The translations under genes and the position numbers were made by a program. Shown here piece after piece: positions 1-11,333 of a DNA stretch of 64,000 nucleotides (within the stretch, counting starts at the first letter, position 1; the number at the start of each line of letters is the position of its first letter). The stretch covers positions 5,800,001 through 5,864,000 of the forward strand of contig NZ_CP011567.1 of assembly GCF_001655615.1 (NCBI RefSeq). Reading direction: 5' to 3'. Origin of the DNA: Pseudomonas sp. GR 6-02. GTDB taxonomy: Bacteria > Pseudomonadota > Gammaproteobacteria > Pseudomonadales > Pseudomonadaceae. A model generated the notes under the pieces. The model ran no database searches, was not told where the DNA came from, and was given only the letters and a program-made list of their open reading frames with translations.

Positions 1-1197
1 TTCGGATTTGAGCGTAATACGCGCAAATGCCTTCTTCCCCGCCTGGCAAACGTGGGTCGCGCCCAGCGCGTATATAAAGGTGCGATCGACAACCTCACCA
101 TCTATACGCACACCACCAGAACCCAGAAGGTCACGCGCCACGGCGGAGTTCTTTACCAAGCCCGCCTTATTAAGGACAGCAGCGATCGGCATGTCTTCGG
201 TAGCGGTCAATTCGATCTCTGGCAAATCATCCGGCAGCTCGCCATCTTTCATACGGTTGCCTGCTGCACGGTGAGCATTGGCCGCAGCCTCCTCACCATG
301 GAAACGCGCAACGATCTCTTCGGCCAACTTGATCTTGATGTCACGCGGATTCGCACCCGCCTCGACGTCAGCCCGCAAAGCATCGATCTCTTCCATGGAG
401 CGGAAGCTGAGCAATTCGAAGTAGCGCCACATCAGCACATCAGGAATAGAGACCAACTTGCCGTACATGACACCCGGCGCCTCCTGGATACCGACATAGT
501 TGCCCAACGACTTGGACATCTTCTTCACGCCATCCAGCCCTTCGAGCAACGGCATAGTCAGAATGCATTGAGCCTCCTGACCATAACCACGCTGCAGTTC
601 ACGCCCCATCAGCAGGTTGAACTTCTGATCGGTACCGCCCAGCTCGACGTCCGCGCGCAAAGCGACCGAGTCGTAACCCTGAACCAGCGGATAGAGGAAT
701 TCGTGAATGGCGATTGGCTGATTGGTCGTGTAGCGCTTGTCGAAGTCATCGCGCTCGAGCATGCGTGCCACGGTGTATTGCGAAGTCAGACGTATGAAGT
801 CAGCAGGCCCCATCTGATCCATCCAGGTGGAGTTGAACGCCACTTCGGTTTTGGCCGGATCAAGAATCTTGAAGACCTGAGTCTTGTAGGTCTCGGCATT
901 CTCGAGAACCTGTTCACGAGTGAGCGGTGGACGTGTCGCGCTCTTGCCACTCGGATCACCGATCATCCCGGTGAAGTCACCGATAAGGAAGATCACCTGA
1001 TGGCCCAGATCCTGGAACTGGCGCAGCTTATTAATAAGCACGGTGTGACCCAGGTGCAAATCCGGCGCGGTCGGATCGAAGCCTGCCTTAATACGTAGCG
1101 GCTGGCCACGTTTGAGCTTTTCGATCAGCTCGGACTCGACCAACAGTTCTTCTGCACCACGTTTGATCAGCGCTAGCTGCTCTTCAACCGACTTCAT
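1..1197 (-). CDS. tyrS: Tyrosyl-tRNA synthetase (3' end at window edge)
   Basis: Class I aminoacyl-tRNA synthetase that charges tRNA-Tyr in the cytoplasm. I read the minus strand from the ATG at 1197 and it stays open to base 1, giving 399 codons. This equals the usual Pseudomonas length, so only the stop codon is probably outside. The HIGH-type signature is HLGH at residues 48-51 and the KMSKS loop is intact at residues 226-230. A C-terminal S4-like RNA-binding domain follows (residues about 335-399, with GGVRIDG). The gene diverges from the M23 peptidase gene at 1408, an arrangement also seen in P. aeruginosa. Confidence 0.95.
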   Translation of the reverse strand, partial: MKSVEEQLALIKRGAEELLVESELIEKLKRGQPLRIKAGFDPTAPDLHLGHTVLINKLRQFQDLGHQVIFLIGDFTGMIGDPSGKSATRPPLTREQVLENAETYKTQVFKILDPAKTEVAFNSTWMDQMGPADFIRLTSQYTVARMLERDDFDKRYTTNQPIAIHEFLYPLVQGYDSVALRADVELGGTDQKFNLLMGRELQRGYGQEAQCILTMPLLEGLDGVKKMSKSLGNYVGIQEAPGVMYGKLVSIPDVLMWRYFELLSFRSMEEIDALRADVEAGANPRDIKIKLAEEIVARFHGEEAAANAHRAAGNRMKDGELPDDLPEIELTATEDMPIAAVLNKAGLVKNSAVARDLLGSGGVRIDGEVVDRTFIYALGATHVCQAGKKAFARITLKSE

Positions 1198-1407
1198 AAC
1201 AGACCTGCAAGACTCGAATTCAAAGGGGACCAACCATACAAGATCGGGCGTCAAATACAAGTTTTGCCCGGCGCACGGACGCCAATCCACGGACAGAGCG
1301 TCCGCAGGCTTGCTTCAGAGATGATTTGGTTATATTTTATACAGTTATTTCGTCTTCATCATGTCATTCATCTTTTCCAATTCATTTTTTCAAAGTCAAA
1401 ATTACTT

Positions 1408-2826
1408 ATGACCAAAGAATCGTCTAAAGCGCCACCGCTTTACCCGAAGACCCACCTGCTCGCAGCAAGCGGTATCGCCGCCCTTCTGAGCCTGGCGCTT
1501 CTGGTATTTCCTTCCAGTGATGTTGAAGCCAAAAAGACGACCCTGAGTCTTGAACTGGAAAGCCCTGTAGAACAACTGACACAAGATCAAGACGCCGCCG
1601 ACGTCGTCCAAGCCACAAATGAGCCGGCAGCCTCCCCTTTCGCGCAGATCGAAAACAGCGCCGAAAACACTCAGGAAGCCGCCCAGGCCGCCCCCGCGCC
1701 AGTCGTCGAAGAAAAGAAGGCGCCAGGCCACAGGGAAGTGATCGTTGCCAAAGGCGACACTCTCTCGACCTTGTTTGAGAAAGTCGGCCTTCCGGCCACT
1801 TCGGTGCATGAAGTGCTGGCCAGCGACAAGCAGGCCAAGCAGTTCAGCCAGCTCAAACATGGCCAGAAGCTCGAGTTCGAACTCGGCCCGAACGGCCAAC
1901 TGACCAATTTGCACAGCAAAGTCAGCGACACGGAAAGCATCAGCCTGACCAAGAACGGCAAGGGTTATACATTCAACCGCATTACCGCCAAGCCCACTGT
2001 TCGCACCGCCTACGTACATGGCGTGATCAACAGTTCGCTGTCGCAATCCGCAGCCCGTGCCGGTTTGTCCCATAGCCTGACCATGGATATGGCCAGCGTG
2101 TTTGGCTATGACGTCGACTTCGCCCAGGATATTCGCCAAGGTGACGAGTTCGATGTGATCTATGAACAGAAAGTCGTCAACGGTAAAGCCGTCGGTAACG
2201 GCCCCATTCTTTCCGCGCGCTTCACCAACCGTGGCAAGACTTACACCGCTGTGCGCTACACCAACAAACAAGGCAACAGCAGCTACTACACGGCTGACGG
2301 CAACAGCATGCGCAAGGCGTTCATCCGTACTCCGGTAGACTTCGCCCGCATCAGCTCGAAATTCTCCATGGGCCGCAAGCACCCGATCCTGAACAAGATC
2401 CGCGCCCACAAGGGTGTCGATTACGCAGCACCGCGCGGCACACCGATCAAGGCTGCCGGCGACGGCCAGGTATTGTTGGCCGGTCGCCGCGGCGGTTACG
2501 GCAATACCGTGATTATCCAGCACGGCAGTACTTACCGTACGCTGTACGGCCACATGCAGGGCTTCGCCAAAGGCATCAAGACTGGCGGCAGCGTCAAGCA
2601 AGGTCAGGTGATCGGCTACATCGGCACCACCGGCCTCTCCACCGGCCCGCACCTGCACTACGAGTTCCAGGTCAATGGTGTGCACGTCGACCCGCTGGGT
2701 CAGAAGGTAGCGATGGCCGATCCGATCTCCAAAGCTGAACGCTCACGCTTCCTTGCGCAAAGCCAACCGCTGATGGCGCGTATGGACCAAGAGAAAGCCA
2801 CCCTGTTGGCTTCGAGCAAACGCTAA
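1408..2826 (+). CDS. M23 peptidoglycan DD-metalloendopeptidase (MepM/YebA type)
   Basis: Envelope hydrolase expected to cut peptidoglycan cross-links in the periplasm. The 472-residue protein has one N-terminal membrane segment (about residues 22-38), a low-complexity Ala/Glu/Pro linker, a LysM/OapA-like domain (about 108-165) and a C-terminal LytM domain. Zinc ligands of the M23 family are visible as HxxxD (H334, D338) and HLH (H415, H417). The upstream in-frame extension has no good start, so I chose the ATG at 1408. The stop is three bases before anmK, so the two are probably co-transcribed. This links wall cutting to anhydro-MurNAc recycling. Confidence 0.9.
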   Translation: MTKESSKAPPLYPKTHLLAASGIAALLSLALLVFPSSDVEAKKTTLSLELESPVEQLTQDQDAADVVQATNEPAASPFAQIENSAENTQEAAQAAPAPVVEEKKAPGHREVIVAKGDTLSTLFEKVGLPATSVHEVLASDKQAKQFSQLKHGQKLEFELGPNGQLTNLHSKVSDTESISLTKNGKGYTFNRITAKPTVRTAYVHGVINSSLSQSAARAGLSHSLTMDMASVFGYDVDFAQDIRQGDEFDVIYEQKVVNGKAVGNGPILSARFTNRGKTYTAVRYTNKQGNSSYYTADGNSMRKAFIRTPVDFARISSKFSMGRKHPILNKIRAHKGVDYAAPRGTPIKAAGDGQVLLAGRRGGYGNTVIIQHGSTYRTLYGHMQGFAKGIKTGGSVKQGQVIGYIGTTGLSTGPHLHYEFQVNGVHVDPLGQKVAMADPISKAERSRFLAQSQPLMARMDQEKATLLASSKR

Positions 2827-3921
<1,095 letters not shown>

Positions 3922-3940
3922 ACCTTAACTCCAGACAGCA

Positions 3941-3978
3941 AAACGCCGCAGAATCCTGAGACCCTGCGGCGCTTGTTG
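3941..3978. terminator. Bidirectional terminator between anmK and erpA
   Basis: A perfect 8-base stem (cgccgcag at 3944-3951, ctgcggcg at 3964-3971) lies between the convergent genes. The minus-strand side is followed by TTTTGC, so it is the better Rho-independent terminator for erpA. The plus side has only a weak T stretch. Confidence 0.7.
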
Positions 3979-3994
3979 ATGCGGAGAGTTGCGA

Positions 3995-4345
3995 TCAGAT
4001 CGAGAACGAAGAGCCGCAGCCACACGTGGTGGTGGCGTTCGGGTTCTTGATCACGAAACGCGAACCTTCCAGACCTTCCTGATAATCCACCTCGGCACCT
4101 GCCAGGTACTGGAAGCTCATCGGATCGACCACCAGGCTGACGCCTTCGCGCTCGACAATGGTGTCGTCATCGGCCACTTCTTCATCGAAGGTGAAGCCGT
4201 ACTGAAACCCTGAACAACCGCCGCCCGTAACGAATACGCGCAGCTTCAAGCGATCATTCCCCTCTTCATCGACCAGGCTCTTCACCTTGTGCGCAGCACC
4301 GTGGGTGAATTGCAAAGCCGTGGGGGTGAAGGATTCGACGCTCAT
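3995..4345 (-). CDS. erpA: Iron-sulfur cluster insertion protein ErpA
   Basis: A-type carrier that delivers Fe-S clusters to apo-proteins such as isoprenoid synthesis enzymes. It has 116 residues, normal length. The three cluster-binding cysteines are present: C44 in GGGCSG and C108/C110 in the C-terminal CGCGSSFSI. It is a single gene, convergent with anmK. A sigma70-like promoter with a possible IscR half-site lies 48-77 bases upstream (4393-4422). Placed next to argC and hemJ as in P. aeruginosa. Confidence 0.95.
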   Translation of the reverse strand: MSVESFTPTALQFTHGAAHKVKSLVDEEGNDRLKLRVFVTGGGCSGFQYGFTFDEEVADDDTIVEREGVSLVVDPMSFQYLAGAEVDYQEGLEGSRFVIKNPNATTTCGCGSSFSI

Positions 4346-4392
4346 GCTGACTATCTCCCGGCGTTACGCCGCCATAATGCGTGATGACGCGC

Positions 4393-4422
4393 ATTATCCG
4401 CTTCTCCCAGAAAATCGGTCAA
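4393..4422 (-). promoter_or_regulatory. Probable erpA promoter with IscR-like half-site
   Basis: On the minus strand a -35 box TTGACC and a -10 box GATAAT are separated by 18 bases. The -35 is embedded in ATAGTTGACC, which fits the left half of the type-1 IscR consensus known from E. coli. The right half is degenerate. The promoter call is from sequence; the IscR link is inference. Confidence 0.45.
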
Positions 4423-4463
4423 CTATTGTTACGGTATATCAATCAATCCAATTGTCAGACCAG

Positions 4464-4500
4464 AATGCAAAAAGGCCCGTTCAACGGGCCTTTTTGCATT
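4464..4500. terminator. Strong bidirectional terminator upstream of erpA / downstream of argC
   Basis: A long symmetric hairpin AATGCAAAAAGGCCCGTT..AACGGGCCTTTTTGCATT with T runs on both sides. It ends argC transcription (minus strand) and insulates the erpA promoter. Confidence 0.85.
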
Positions 4501-4513
4501 TCGGGATAAAGCC

Positions 4514-5548
4514 TTACGGCAGCATGCCCGCATGGGAAAGACCCAGGCGCTCATCCAGACCGAAGAGGATATTCAGGTTCTGCACAGCCTGACCCGACGC
4601 GCCTTTGACCAGATTGTCGATGACCGACAACACCACCACCAGATCACCATCCTGCGGACGATGCACGGCGATACGGCAAACGTTGGCACCACGCACGCTG
4701 CGGGTTTCCGGATGGCTGCCGGCTGGCATTACGTCGACGAACGGTTCGTTGGCATAACGCTTTTCGAACAGAGCCTGCAGATCCACCGAGCGGTCCACGA
4801 CGGTCGCGTAGAGCGTCGAGTGAATACCGCGAATCATCGGCGTCAGGTGCGGAACGAAGGTCAGGCCGACCTCCTTGCCCGCGGCACGACGCAGCCCCTG
4901 ACGGATTTCCGGCAAGTGACGGTGACCTTTTACGGCATAGGCCTTCATGCTTTCCGACGTCTCGGAGTACAGCGAACCTACCGAAGCGCCACGACCGGCA
5001 CCGCTGACACCGGATTTGCAGTCAGCGATCAAACGTGTGGTATCGGCCAGACCGGCTTCGAGCAATGGCAGGAAACCCAATTGCGTCGCGGTCGGGTAGC
5101 AACCCGGTACAGCAATCAGGCGTGCCTGCTTGATCTGCTCGCGATTGACTTCCGGCAAGCCGTAGACCGCTTCCTCCAGCAGTTCCGGCGCACCATGCGG
5201 CTGGCCGTACCACTTGGCCCATTCATCGGCGTCTTGCAAACGGAAGTCTGCCGACAGGTCGATGACCTTGGTTCCGGCAGCCAGCAATTCACCCGCCAGG
5301 GCATGGGCGACACCGTGCGGCGTGGCGAAGAACACCACGTCGCAAGCCCCGAGGGTCTTGATGTCCGGAACGCTGAACGCCAGGCCGTCGTAATGGCCAC
5401 GCAGGTTCGGGTACATGTCGGCCACGGCCAGGCCGGCCTCGGATCGGGAAGTGATCACCACCACTTCTGCCTGCGGATGCTGTGCCAACAGACGCAGCAG
5501 TTCGACACCGGTGTAACCCGTGCCGCCGACGATACCGACCTTGACCAT
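4514..5548 (-). CDS. argC: N-acetyl-gamma-glutamyl-phosphate reductase
   Basis: NADPH-dependent third step of arginine biosynthesis. The protein has 344 residues from the ATG at 5548. An upstream in-frame start at 5620 would add a non-homologous tail, so I rejected it. The Rossmann motif GGTGYTG (residues 8-14) and the catalytic cysteine C150 in [10 protein letters not shown] are present. It diverges from hemJ across about 135 bases and ends at a strong terminator. Confidence 0.96.
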   Translation of the reverse strand: MVKVGIVGGTGYTGVELLRLLAQHPQAEVVVITSRSEAGLAVADMYPNLRGHYDGLAFSVPDIKTLGACDVVFFATPHGVAHALAGELLAAGTKVIDLSADFRLQDADEWAKWYGQPHGAPELLEEAVYGLPEVNREQIKQARLIAVPGCYPTATQLGFLPLLEAGLADTTRLIADCKSGVSGAGRGASVGSLYSETSESMKAYAVKGHRHLPEIRQGLRRAAGKEVGLTFVPHLTPMIRGIHSTLYATVVDRSVDLQALFEKRYANEPFVDVMPAGSHPETRSVRGANVCRIAVHRPQDGDLVVVLSVIDNLVKGASGQAVQNLNILFGLDERLGLSHAGMLP

Positions 5549-5683
5549 AAACCTGCCCTCAACGAACCCACTGGAAAGCCGTCGATAATAGGGGCCGCGC
5601 GGCCCTGCGACAACCGTCAAGGTGACGTGCGGGCGCTCTACCCCCTACTATCTTCACTACCGTGAACCTGGGAATAACCAAAA

Positions 5684-6115
5684 ATGCTTTATCTGTGGCT
5701 CAAAGCGCTTCACATCATCAGCATGGTCTGCTGGTTTGCCGGCCTGTTTTACCTGCCGCGCCTGTTCGTCTATCACGCGCAAAGCGAAGACACCGTCAGC
5801 AAGGAACGCTTCAGCATCATGGAGCGCAAGCTGTACCGAGGCATCATGGGGCCAGCGATGATCGCCACCCTGGTGTTCGGCATTTGGCTAATCAGCCTCA
5901 ACCCGAGCGCCTATTTCGGCCAGGGCGCGTGGATGCACGCCAAGCTGACCCTGGTGGTGATCCTGATCGGCTACCATCACATGTGCGGCGCACAGGTAAA
6001 ACGTTTTGCCCGTGGCGAAAACACCCGCAGCCATGTCTTTTATCGCTGGTTCAATGAAGTGCCGGTTCTGATATTGCTGGCTATCGTAATTCTGGTCGTC
6101 GTCCGGCCGTTTTAA
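5684..6115 (+). CDS. hemJ: HemJ-type protoporphyrinogen IX oxidase
   Basis: Integral membrane protein of 143 residues with four hydrophobic helices, matching the HemJ (formerly UPF0093/CopD-like) family that oxidises protoporphyrinogen IX in haem synthesis. A conserved His near the start of the first helix (LKALHIISMVCWF) and the CGAQVKRFARG loop are visible. Neighbouring argC is divergent and the nitronate monooxygenase gene follows 33 bases later, possibly in the same transcript. Confidence 0.88.
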   Translation: MLYLWLKALHIISMVCWFAGLFYLPRLFVYHAQSEDTVSKERFSIMERKLYRGIMGPAMIATLVFGIWLISLNPSAYFGQGAWMHAKLTLVVILIGYHHMCGAQVKRFARGENTRSHVFYRWFNEVPVLILLAIVILVVVRPF

Positions 6116-6148
6116 ATCCAACAGACACGCTCACCCGGGGTACTTCCA

Positions 6149-7117
6149 ATGTCGCTGCCCGCTCTGCTCGAACAACGCTTGCGACTGCCGGTGGTGGCGG
6201 CACCGATGTTCCTGATCTCCAACCCTGAGCTGGTGCTCGCCTGCTGCCGTAATGGCGTGGTGGGCAGTTTCCCTGCGCTGAACCAGCGTGAGAGCAGTGG
6301 GTTCAAGGCCTGGCTGGAAGAAATCGAAGCAGGGTTGGCGACACTGGAAAACCCCGCGCCTTACGCGGTGAACCTGATCGTCCACCACAGCAATCCGCGA
6401 TTGCAGGCGGACCTGGCGATCTGCATCGAACACAAAGTACCGATCGTGATCACCAGCCTCGGCGCCGTGAAGGAAGTGGTCGATGCCGTGCACAGCTACG
6501 GTGGCCTGGTGTTTCACGACGTGACGACCCGTCGCCACGCAGAAAAAGCCGCCGAAGCCGGTGTCGACGGTTTGATTGCCGTTGCCGCGGGGGCCGGTGG
6601 TCACGCCGGGACCTGGAGCCCGTTTTCGCTGATCGCCGAGATTCGCCAGTTTTTCGACAAGACCCTGCTGCTGGCTGGCTGCCTGAACCATGGCCACGAG
6701 ATTCTTGCCGCGCAATTGCTCGGTGCGGATCTGGCCTACTTCGGTACGCGATTTATCGGCACCACCGAAAGTCATGCGCCTGACGCCTACAAGGAGATGC
6801 TCCTGACTGCCAGAGCCGCGGACATCGTCCATACTCCAGCGGTGTCTGGGGTTCCGGCAAGCTTCATGCGTCAGAGCCTGGAGGCCGCCGGTTTCGACAT
6901 GGCTGCGCTGCAAAGCAAGGGCGAGGTGGACTTCGGCTCCAAGCTCAAGCCGTTGAACGATGAAGCCAAAGCCTGGAAAACCGTGTGGTCTGCGGGCCAG
7001 GGTGTCGGGGAGATCGAGGATCTGCCGAGTGTCGATCAACTGGTCGAACGTCTCGGCACCGAATACCGCAAGGCGCTGGAACTGGCGGCAGCACTGCCCA
7101 AGCGCTGGCCGCGCTGA
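6149..7117 (+). CDS. Nitronate monooxygenase family flavoprotein
   Basis: FMN-dependent TIM-barrel enzyme of the nitronate monooxygenase (2-nitropropane dioxygenase) family, 322 residues. The flavin and substrate block AAGAGGHAGTWSPF (about 151-164) and the N-terminal PVVAAPMFLISNPELV segment are typical. Such enzymes detoxify alkyl nitronates such as propionate-3-nitronate; the true substrate here is not known. It is on the same strand as hemJ. Confidence 0.85.
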   Translation: MSLPALLEQRLRLPVVAAPMFLISNPELVLACCRNGVVGSFPALNQRESSGFKAWLEEIEAGLATLENPAPYAVNLIVHHSNPRLQADLAICIEHKVPIVITSLGAVKEVVDAVHSYGGLVFHDVTTRRHAEKAAEAGVDGLIAVAAGAGGHAGTWSPFSLIAEIRQFFDKTLLLAGCLNHGHEILAAQLLGADLAYFGTRFIGTTESHAPDAYKEMLLTARAADIVHTPAVSGVPASFMRQSLEAAGFDMAALQSKGEVDFGSKLKPLNDEAKAWKTVWSAGQGVGEIEDLPSVDQLVERLGTEYRKALELAAALPKRWPR

Positions 7118-7208
7118 CAGGAAAGTTTGGCCAGCCCAACCCGGCCGGCCTTAAACTCCCTCTTGTTACACTTTCCATTACAACTCTCGCGACAAGGATG
7201 CCTCGGCC

Positions 7209-8168
7209 ATGAGCGAAAACCGTTTCAAGATCGTCTTCGATGGTGCTTTGCTGCCCGGTGTTGATGCCACCACCGCCAAGCTCAATCTCGCCGAGCTGTT
7301 CAAAAGCGATGTCGCAGCCATCGAACGCCTGTTCAGTGGCCGGACGGTTGCGCTCAAACGCGACCTGTCACACGCCGACGCGCAAACTTATCTTCAGGCG
7401 CTGACGAAAACCGGCATCGATGCCCGAATCGAAGCCGAACCCTCGATCGAGCTGAACCTGTCCGACGTTCACGTCAGCCCGCCGCCATCGGCAGAGCCCG
7501 ATTCCCCCTACGCTCCGCCACGCGCCACGGTCGGCGAAGCGCTGCCGGAGTTCGCCACACTCAAGGCATTCAGTTTCAGTGGCCGCATCGGCCGACTGCG
7601 CTTTCTGGCCTGGACAATGGCTCTGACGCTGGTGACGTTGGGCATTGGCTCGGTGCTGGCCATTTTCGGCTTCGGCCTCATCAGCACCAACTCGACTGCC
7701 GGCCTGATTGTCGCGGGTCTGCTGGCCGTTATTCTGATCGTGATACTCGCGTTCATCAGCATTCAGTTCAGTGTGCAGCGCCTGCACGATATCGGCTGGT
7801 CTGGATGGCTCTGGCTGTTGAACCTTGTGCCGTTCGTGGGGGGCGCTTTCCCGTTCGTGATAATGATCGTGCCGGGTAACAACACTGCCAATCGATATGG
7901 CGCACCGCCGCCGCCCAACAGCAATGCAGTCAGGGTACTGGCTTCATTGTGGCTGGTGTTTATTGCGATCATGTTCGTTGGCGGGCTGACCGGAGGTCTC
8001 ACGGCAATTCAGGATGAGTACGAAAGCGCCACTGATAGCGCCTATCAAAGCAGCTCCGTGACCACCGATGAAGTCGAAGCTGCGCCCGTCGAAGTCGACT
8101 CGGCAGCAGATTCAACCGACGATGCAGCCGAAGCGGCCCAGCCCCCTGTAGACTCTGCAAAAGAATGA
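7209..8168 (+). CDS. DUF805 domain membrane protein
   Basis: A 319-residue protein with a soluble N-terminal part (about 1-115), then a DUF805 membrane domain with four hydrophobic segments between about residues 120 and 260. The family's FSGRIGRLRF entry motif and QRLHDIGWSGW loop are present. A C-terminal acidic Asp/Glu/Ala tail follows. The N-terminal part (LPGVDATTAKLNLAELF) resembles short DNA- or protein-binding modules seen fused to DUF805 in pseudomonads. Function unknown. Confidence 0.8.
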   Translation: MSENRFKIVFDGALLPGVDATTAKLNLAELFKSDVAAIERLFSGRTVALKRDLSHADAQTYLQALTKTGIDARIEAEPSIELNLSDVHVSPPPSAEPDSPYAPPRATVGEALPEFATLKAFSFSGRIGRLRFLAWTMALTLVTLGIGSVLAIFGFGLISTNSTAGLIVAGLLAVILIVILAFISIQFSVQRLHDIGWSGWLWLLNLVPFVGGAFPFVIMIVPGNNTANRYGAPPPPNSNAVRVLASLWLVFIAIMFVGGLTGGLTAIQDEYESATDSAYQSSSVTTDEVEAAPVEVDSAADSTDDAAEAAQPPVDSAKE

Positions 8169-8230
8169 ACAGCGCTCCCCGCCCGTGACACCTGCGTCGC
8201 TGGCGCGGAGCTGTTGCGATGGAGAACTGC

Positions 8231-9019
8231 ATGACCCGTTACGCTCTGATCACTGGCGCTTCCAGCGGCATCGGCCTGGCAATGGCCGAAGCGCTGGCCC
8301 GGCGCGGCCGCAGCCTGCTATTGGTGGCCCGACAGCGTGATCAGCTGGAAAGTATTGCGATTGAACTGACTCAACGTTTTGGCGTGGAAGTTTTGTTTCG
8401 TGCCTGTGACCTGGGTGAACCGTTGCGCCTGTCCGGATTTCTACTGGAGCTGGAGGAAGGTGAGCGGCAAATCGATCTGCTGGTCAACTGCGCCGGCATC
8501 GGTACCTGTGGCCCATTCCTGGCCCAGGACTGGATGACCGAGCAGGACCTGATCGAAGTGAACATCCTGGCCCTCACTCGCTTGTGTCATGCCATTGGTA
8601 ACAGCATGGCCTTGCAGGGCGGCGGGCAGATTCTGAACGTCGCCTCGGTTGCGGCGTTCCATCCCGGCCCCTGGATGAGCACTTATTACGCCAGCAAGGC
8701 TTATGTGCTGAATTTTTCCGAAGGCTTGCGCGTCGAACTGAAAAAATGCGCGGTCAAGGTGTCGGTGCTCTGCCCCGGCCCGACCCGCACGGCGTTTTTT
8801 CGCACCGCGCAACTGAACACCGACAAGCTGGGCGAGAGCAAATTGCTGATGAGCCCAGAGGAAGTCGCGCTCTACACCGTGCGCGCCCTGGAGAAAAATC
8901 GCGCCATTATCATCCCCGGTCGCCTGAATCGCTGGTTCACCTTCTTGCCACGGCTCGGCTCCCGCTGGCTGACCCGGACAATCGCGGGCATGGTCAATAA
9001 GGCGTACTGCCCGCGCTGA
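8231..9019 (+). CDS. SDR family oxidoreductase
   Basis: Short-chain dehydrogenase, about 262 residues, with the NAD(P)-binding GASSGIGLA motif near the N-terminus, NCAGIG, and the catalytic YYASK. I use the ATG at 8231, preceded by GGAG with a 6-base spacer, rather than the ATG at 8219. The C-terminal LPRLGSRWLTRTIAGM may be membrane-associating. Substrate unknown. Confidence 0.87.
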   Translation: MTRYALITGASSGIGLAMAEALARRGRSLLLVARQRDQLESIAIELTQRFGVEVLFRACDLGEPLRLSGFLLELEEGERQIDLLVNCAGIGTCGPFLAQDWMTEQDLIEVNILALTRLCHAIGNSMALQGGGQILNVASVAAFHPGPWMSTYYASKAYVLNFSEGLRVELKKCAVKVSVLCPGPTRTAFFRTAQLNTDKLGESKLLMSPEEVALYTVRALEKNRAIIIPGRLNRWFTFLPRLGSRWLTRTIAGMVNKAYCPR

Positions 9020-9099
9020 CCAGCCTTCAAGGTAAAAAACTGGGCTCAGGCAGGGCCCATGCGTACACTCAAGCCAGCCAAACAACGGAGAAAACAGCT

Positions 9100-9438
9100 G
9101 TGGATACTCTGTTCACCAAGATCATCAACCGGGAAATCCCGGCGAAGATCATTTACGAGGACGACCAGGTACTGGCCTTCCACGACATCGCCCCACAGGC
9201 CCCCGTGCATTTCCTGGTGGTCCCGAAGAAACCGGTGCGCACCCTTAACGATCTCACCGAGGACGATAAGGCTCTGGCCGGGCATATTCTGTTCACCGCG
9301 CAGCGTCTGGCTCTGGAACTGGGCTGTGAAGAAGGTTTCCGGGTGGTCATGAACTGCAATGAATTGGGCGGGCAGACCGTTTATCACATTCATATGCACG
9401 TGCTGGGTCAGCGCCAGATGCACTGGCCTCCGGGCTGA
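9100..9438 (+). CDS. HIT family (HinT-like) nucleotide hydrolase
   Basis: 112-residue histidine-triad protein that hydrolyses purine nucleoside phosphoramidates. The triad H96-x-H98-x-H100 (YHIHMHVLG) is intact, as is the tail WPPG. The start is GTG at 9100, preceded by GGAG at 9087-9090. It precedes coq7, the order I recall in P. aeruginosa. Confidence 0.92.
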   Translation: MDTLFTKIINREIPAKIIYEDDQVLAFHDIAPQAPVHFLVVPKKPVRTLNDLTEDDKALAGHILFTAQRLALELGCEEGFRVVMNCNELGGQTVYHIHMHVLGQRQMHWPPG

Positions 9439-9458
9439 TTGCAAGCAGTACCGGTTTA

Positions 9459-9488
9459 TGTGGCGAGGGCGCTTGCTCCCTCGCCACA
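9459..9488. repeat. REP-type palindrome
   Basis: 11-base perfect arms tgtggcgaggg / ccctcgccaca with a GCGCTTGCT core, matching the repeated extragenic palindromes of fluorescent pseudomonads. It lies between the HIT gene and coq7. Confidence 0.75.
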
Positions 9489-9559
9489 GATGACCCAGCG
9501 CAAACCCTCCCCGGCCGATTGGGTTAAACTGGCCGCCGAGATTCTTCCCGGAGGTCAGC

Positions 9560-10207
9560 ATGACTACCCAACGTCACTACTCGCCAATTGACCGTCTTCT
9601 GCTGCAAGCCGATGCCGCGATGCGTACTTTGCTGCCCTTCAGCGGTCAGCCCTACCGTCCGTCGCCTGCCATCGTGCAGCCGGATGCGCAAATGAACGAC
9701 GAGGACACCCGGCACGTCGCCGGTTTGATGCGCATCAACCATACCGGCGAAGTCTGTGCCCAGGCGCTGTATCAAGGTCAAGCCCTGACCGCCAAGTTGC
9801 CGCAAGTGCGCGCTGCCATGGAACATGCCGCCGAAGAAGAAATCGATCATCTGGTCTGGTGCGAACAGCGCATCCACCAGTTGGGCAGCCACACCAGCAT
9901 TCTCAATCCGCTGTTCTACGGAATGTCGTTCGGGATTGGCGCGGTGGCCGGGTTGATCAGCGACAAAGTCAGCCTGGGTTTCGTTGCCGCCACCGAGCAT
10001 CAGGTTTGCAAACACCTGAACGAACACCTTGAACAACTGCCCGCCGAGGACGAAAAATCCCGGGCGATCCTTGAGCAGATGCGCATTGATGAAGAACATC
10101 ACGCCGAAAGTGCGCTGGATGCTGGAGGGTTCCGTTTTCCTGCGCCGGTGAAGTTCGGAATGAGTCTGCTGGCCAAGGTGATGACCAAGAGCACTTATCG
10201 GATCTGA
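9560..10207 (+). CDS. coq7: Demethoxyubiquinol (DMQ) hydroxylase
   Basis: Di-iron monooxygenase of ubiquinone synthesis that adds the last ring hydroxyl. It has 215 residues, usual for the bacterial Coq7 type. Iron ligands are visible in two helical repeats: E64 (NHTGEVCAQ), E94xxH97 (EEEIDH), and the later EEHHAES. A strong terminator follows. Confidence 0.95.
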   Translation: MTTQRHYSPIDRLLLQADAAMRTLLPFSGQPYRPSPAIVQPDAQMNDEDTRHVAGLMRINHTGEVCAQALYQGQALTAKLPQVRAAMEHAAEEEIDHLVWCEQRIHQLGSHTSILNPLFYGMSFGIGAVAGLISDKVSLGFVAATEHQVCKHLNEHLEQLPAEDEKSRAILEQMRIDEEHHAESALDAGGFRFPAPVKFGMSLLAKVMTKSTYRI

Positions 10208-10251
10208 CGGTTGCGTTGTTTGATCGGGACTCTTCGCGGACAACAGCAATG

Positions 10252-10287
10252 AAAAAGGCGACTACCTTGCGGTAGTCGCCTTTTTTT
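10252..10287. terminator. Bidirectional terminator between coq7 and speD
   Basis: AAAAAGGCGACTACC pairs with GGTAGTCGCCTTTTTTT around a 4-base loop. T runs on both strands end the convergent coq7 and speD. Confidence 0.88.
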
Positions 10288-10300
10288 GTACTCGGAACTC

Positions 10301-11095
10301 TCAGCTCGGCATGTTGCGCGCGTAGAAGATTTCAAGCATTTCGTGTTTTACACGCTCAGTCACCTGGGCACGCTGCTCAGAGGACAGGTTGCTGGTGGCG
10401 TCGCCGAACAGGTAGTTATCCAGTTCGAAGTTCTTCAACAGCATTTTGGTGTGGAACAGGTTTTCCTGATACACGTTCACGTCGGTCATCTGGTACGCGT
10501 CGCGGGTGTCTTCGGAGAGATAGTTCTGGATCGAGTTGATCTCGTGGTCGATGAAGTGTTTCTTGCCTTCAACGTCACGGGTGAAGCCGCGCACGCGGTA
10601 ATCCACAGTCACGATATCCGAATCGAACTGGTGAATCAGAAAATTGAGCGCCTTGAGCGGTGAAATGACGCCACAGGTCGACACGTCGATGTCCACACGG
10701 AACGTCGCGATACCGTCCACCGGATGGATTTCCGGGTAGGTGTGCACCGTGATGTGGCTCTTGTCGAGGTGGGCCAGGATGATTTCGGGCAACGGGCCCG
10801 GAGACTCTTCAATCTGACTGTCGGTGGGGGTTACCGGCTCTTCAGAGATCAGAATCGTGACGCTGGCGCCCTGGGGTTCATAGTCCTGACTGGCGATGTT
10901 CAGGATATTGGCACCAATGATATCGACAACTTCTGTGAGGATCTGCGTCAGGCGCTTGGCGTTGTACTCTTTATTGATGTACTCGACGTAAGCCTGCTGG
11001 TCTTGCGGGGTTTCCGCGTAGCAGATGTCATAGATGTTGAAGCTCAAGGTCTTTGTCAGGTTATTGAACCCGTGGAGCTTGAGTTTGCTTTTCAC
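10301..11095 (-). CDS. speD: S-adenosylmethionine decarboxylase proenzyme
   Basis: Makes decarboxylated SAM for spermidine synthesis. The 264-residue protein matches the E. coli SpeD type in length and motifs. Self-cleavage to form the pyruvoyl group is expected before S113 in [13 protein letters not shown]. The [14 protein letters not shown] segment carries the conserved catalytic Cys. It is convergent with coq7. Confidence 0.96.
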   Translation of the reverse strand: MKSKLKLHGFNNLTKTLSFNIYDICYAETPQDQQAYVEYINKEYNAKRLTQILTEVVDIIGANILNIASQDYEPQGASVTILISEEPVTPTDSQIEESPGPLPEIILAHLDKSHITVHTYPEIHPVDGIATFRVDIDVSTCGVISPLKALNFLIHQFDSDIVTVDYRVRGFTRDVEGKKHFIDHEINSIQNYLSEDTRDAYQMTDVNVYQENLFHTKMLLKNFELDNYLFGDATSNLSSEQRAQVTERVKHEMLEIFYARNMPS

Positions 11096-11333
11096 CGTTA
11101 AAAACTCTCTATGTATTGCGGGCTGGCCGCGTGATCAAGCATGCCCGTCAGATGCGAACGACGCACCTGCGTAGGACGGTTAACACCTCTTCGCGATGGC
11201 GATTTTGGTTGTCTGTTCAGGCAAGCGACCTGTCGGGTGACCGATCACTGCCCTGAAAAAAGTGGCGCATTATGCAGACGTCAGCTATGGATCACCAGAG
11301 TCTGCACCGCTTTTATGATAGTTGAATGTCGAT

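Noticed and set aside
52..1098. 348-codon plus-strand ORF over tyrS
   Set aside because: It is antisense to the clearly conserved TyrS with HLGH and KMSKS motifs.
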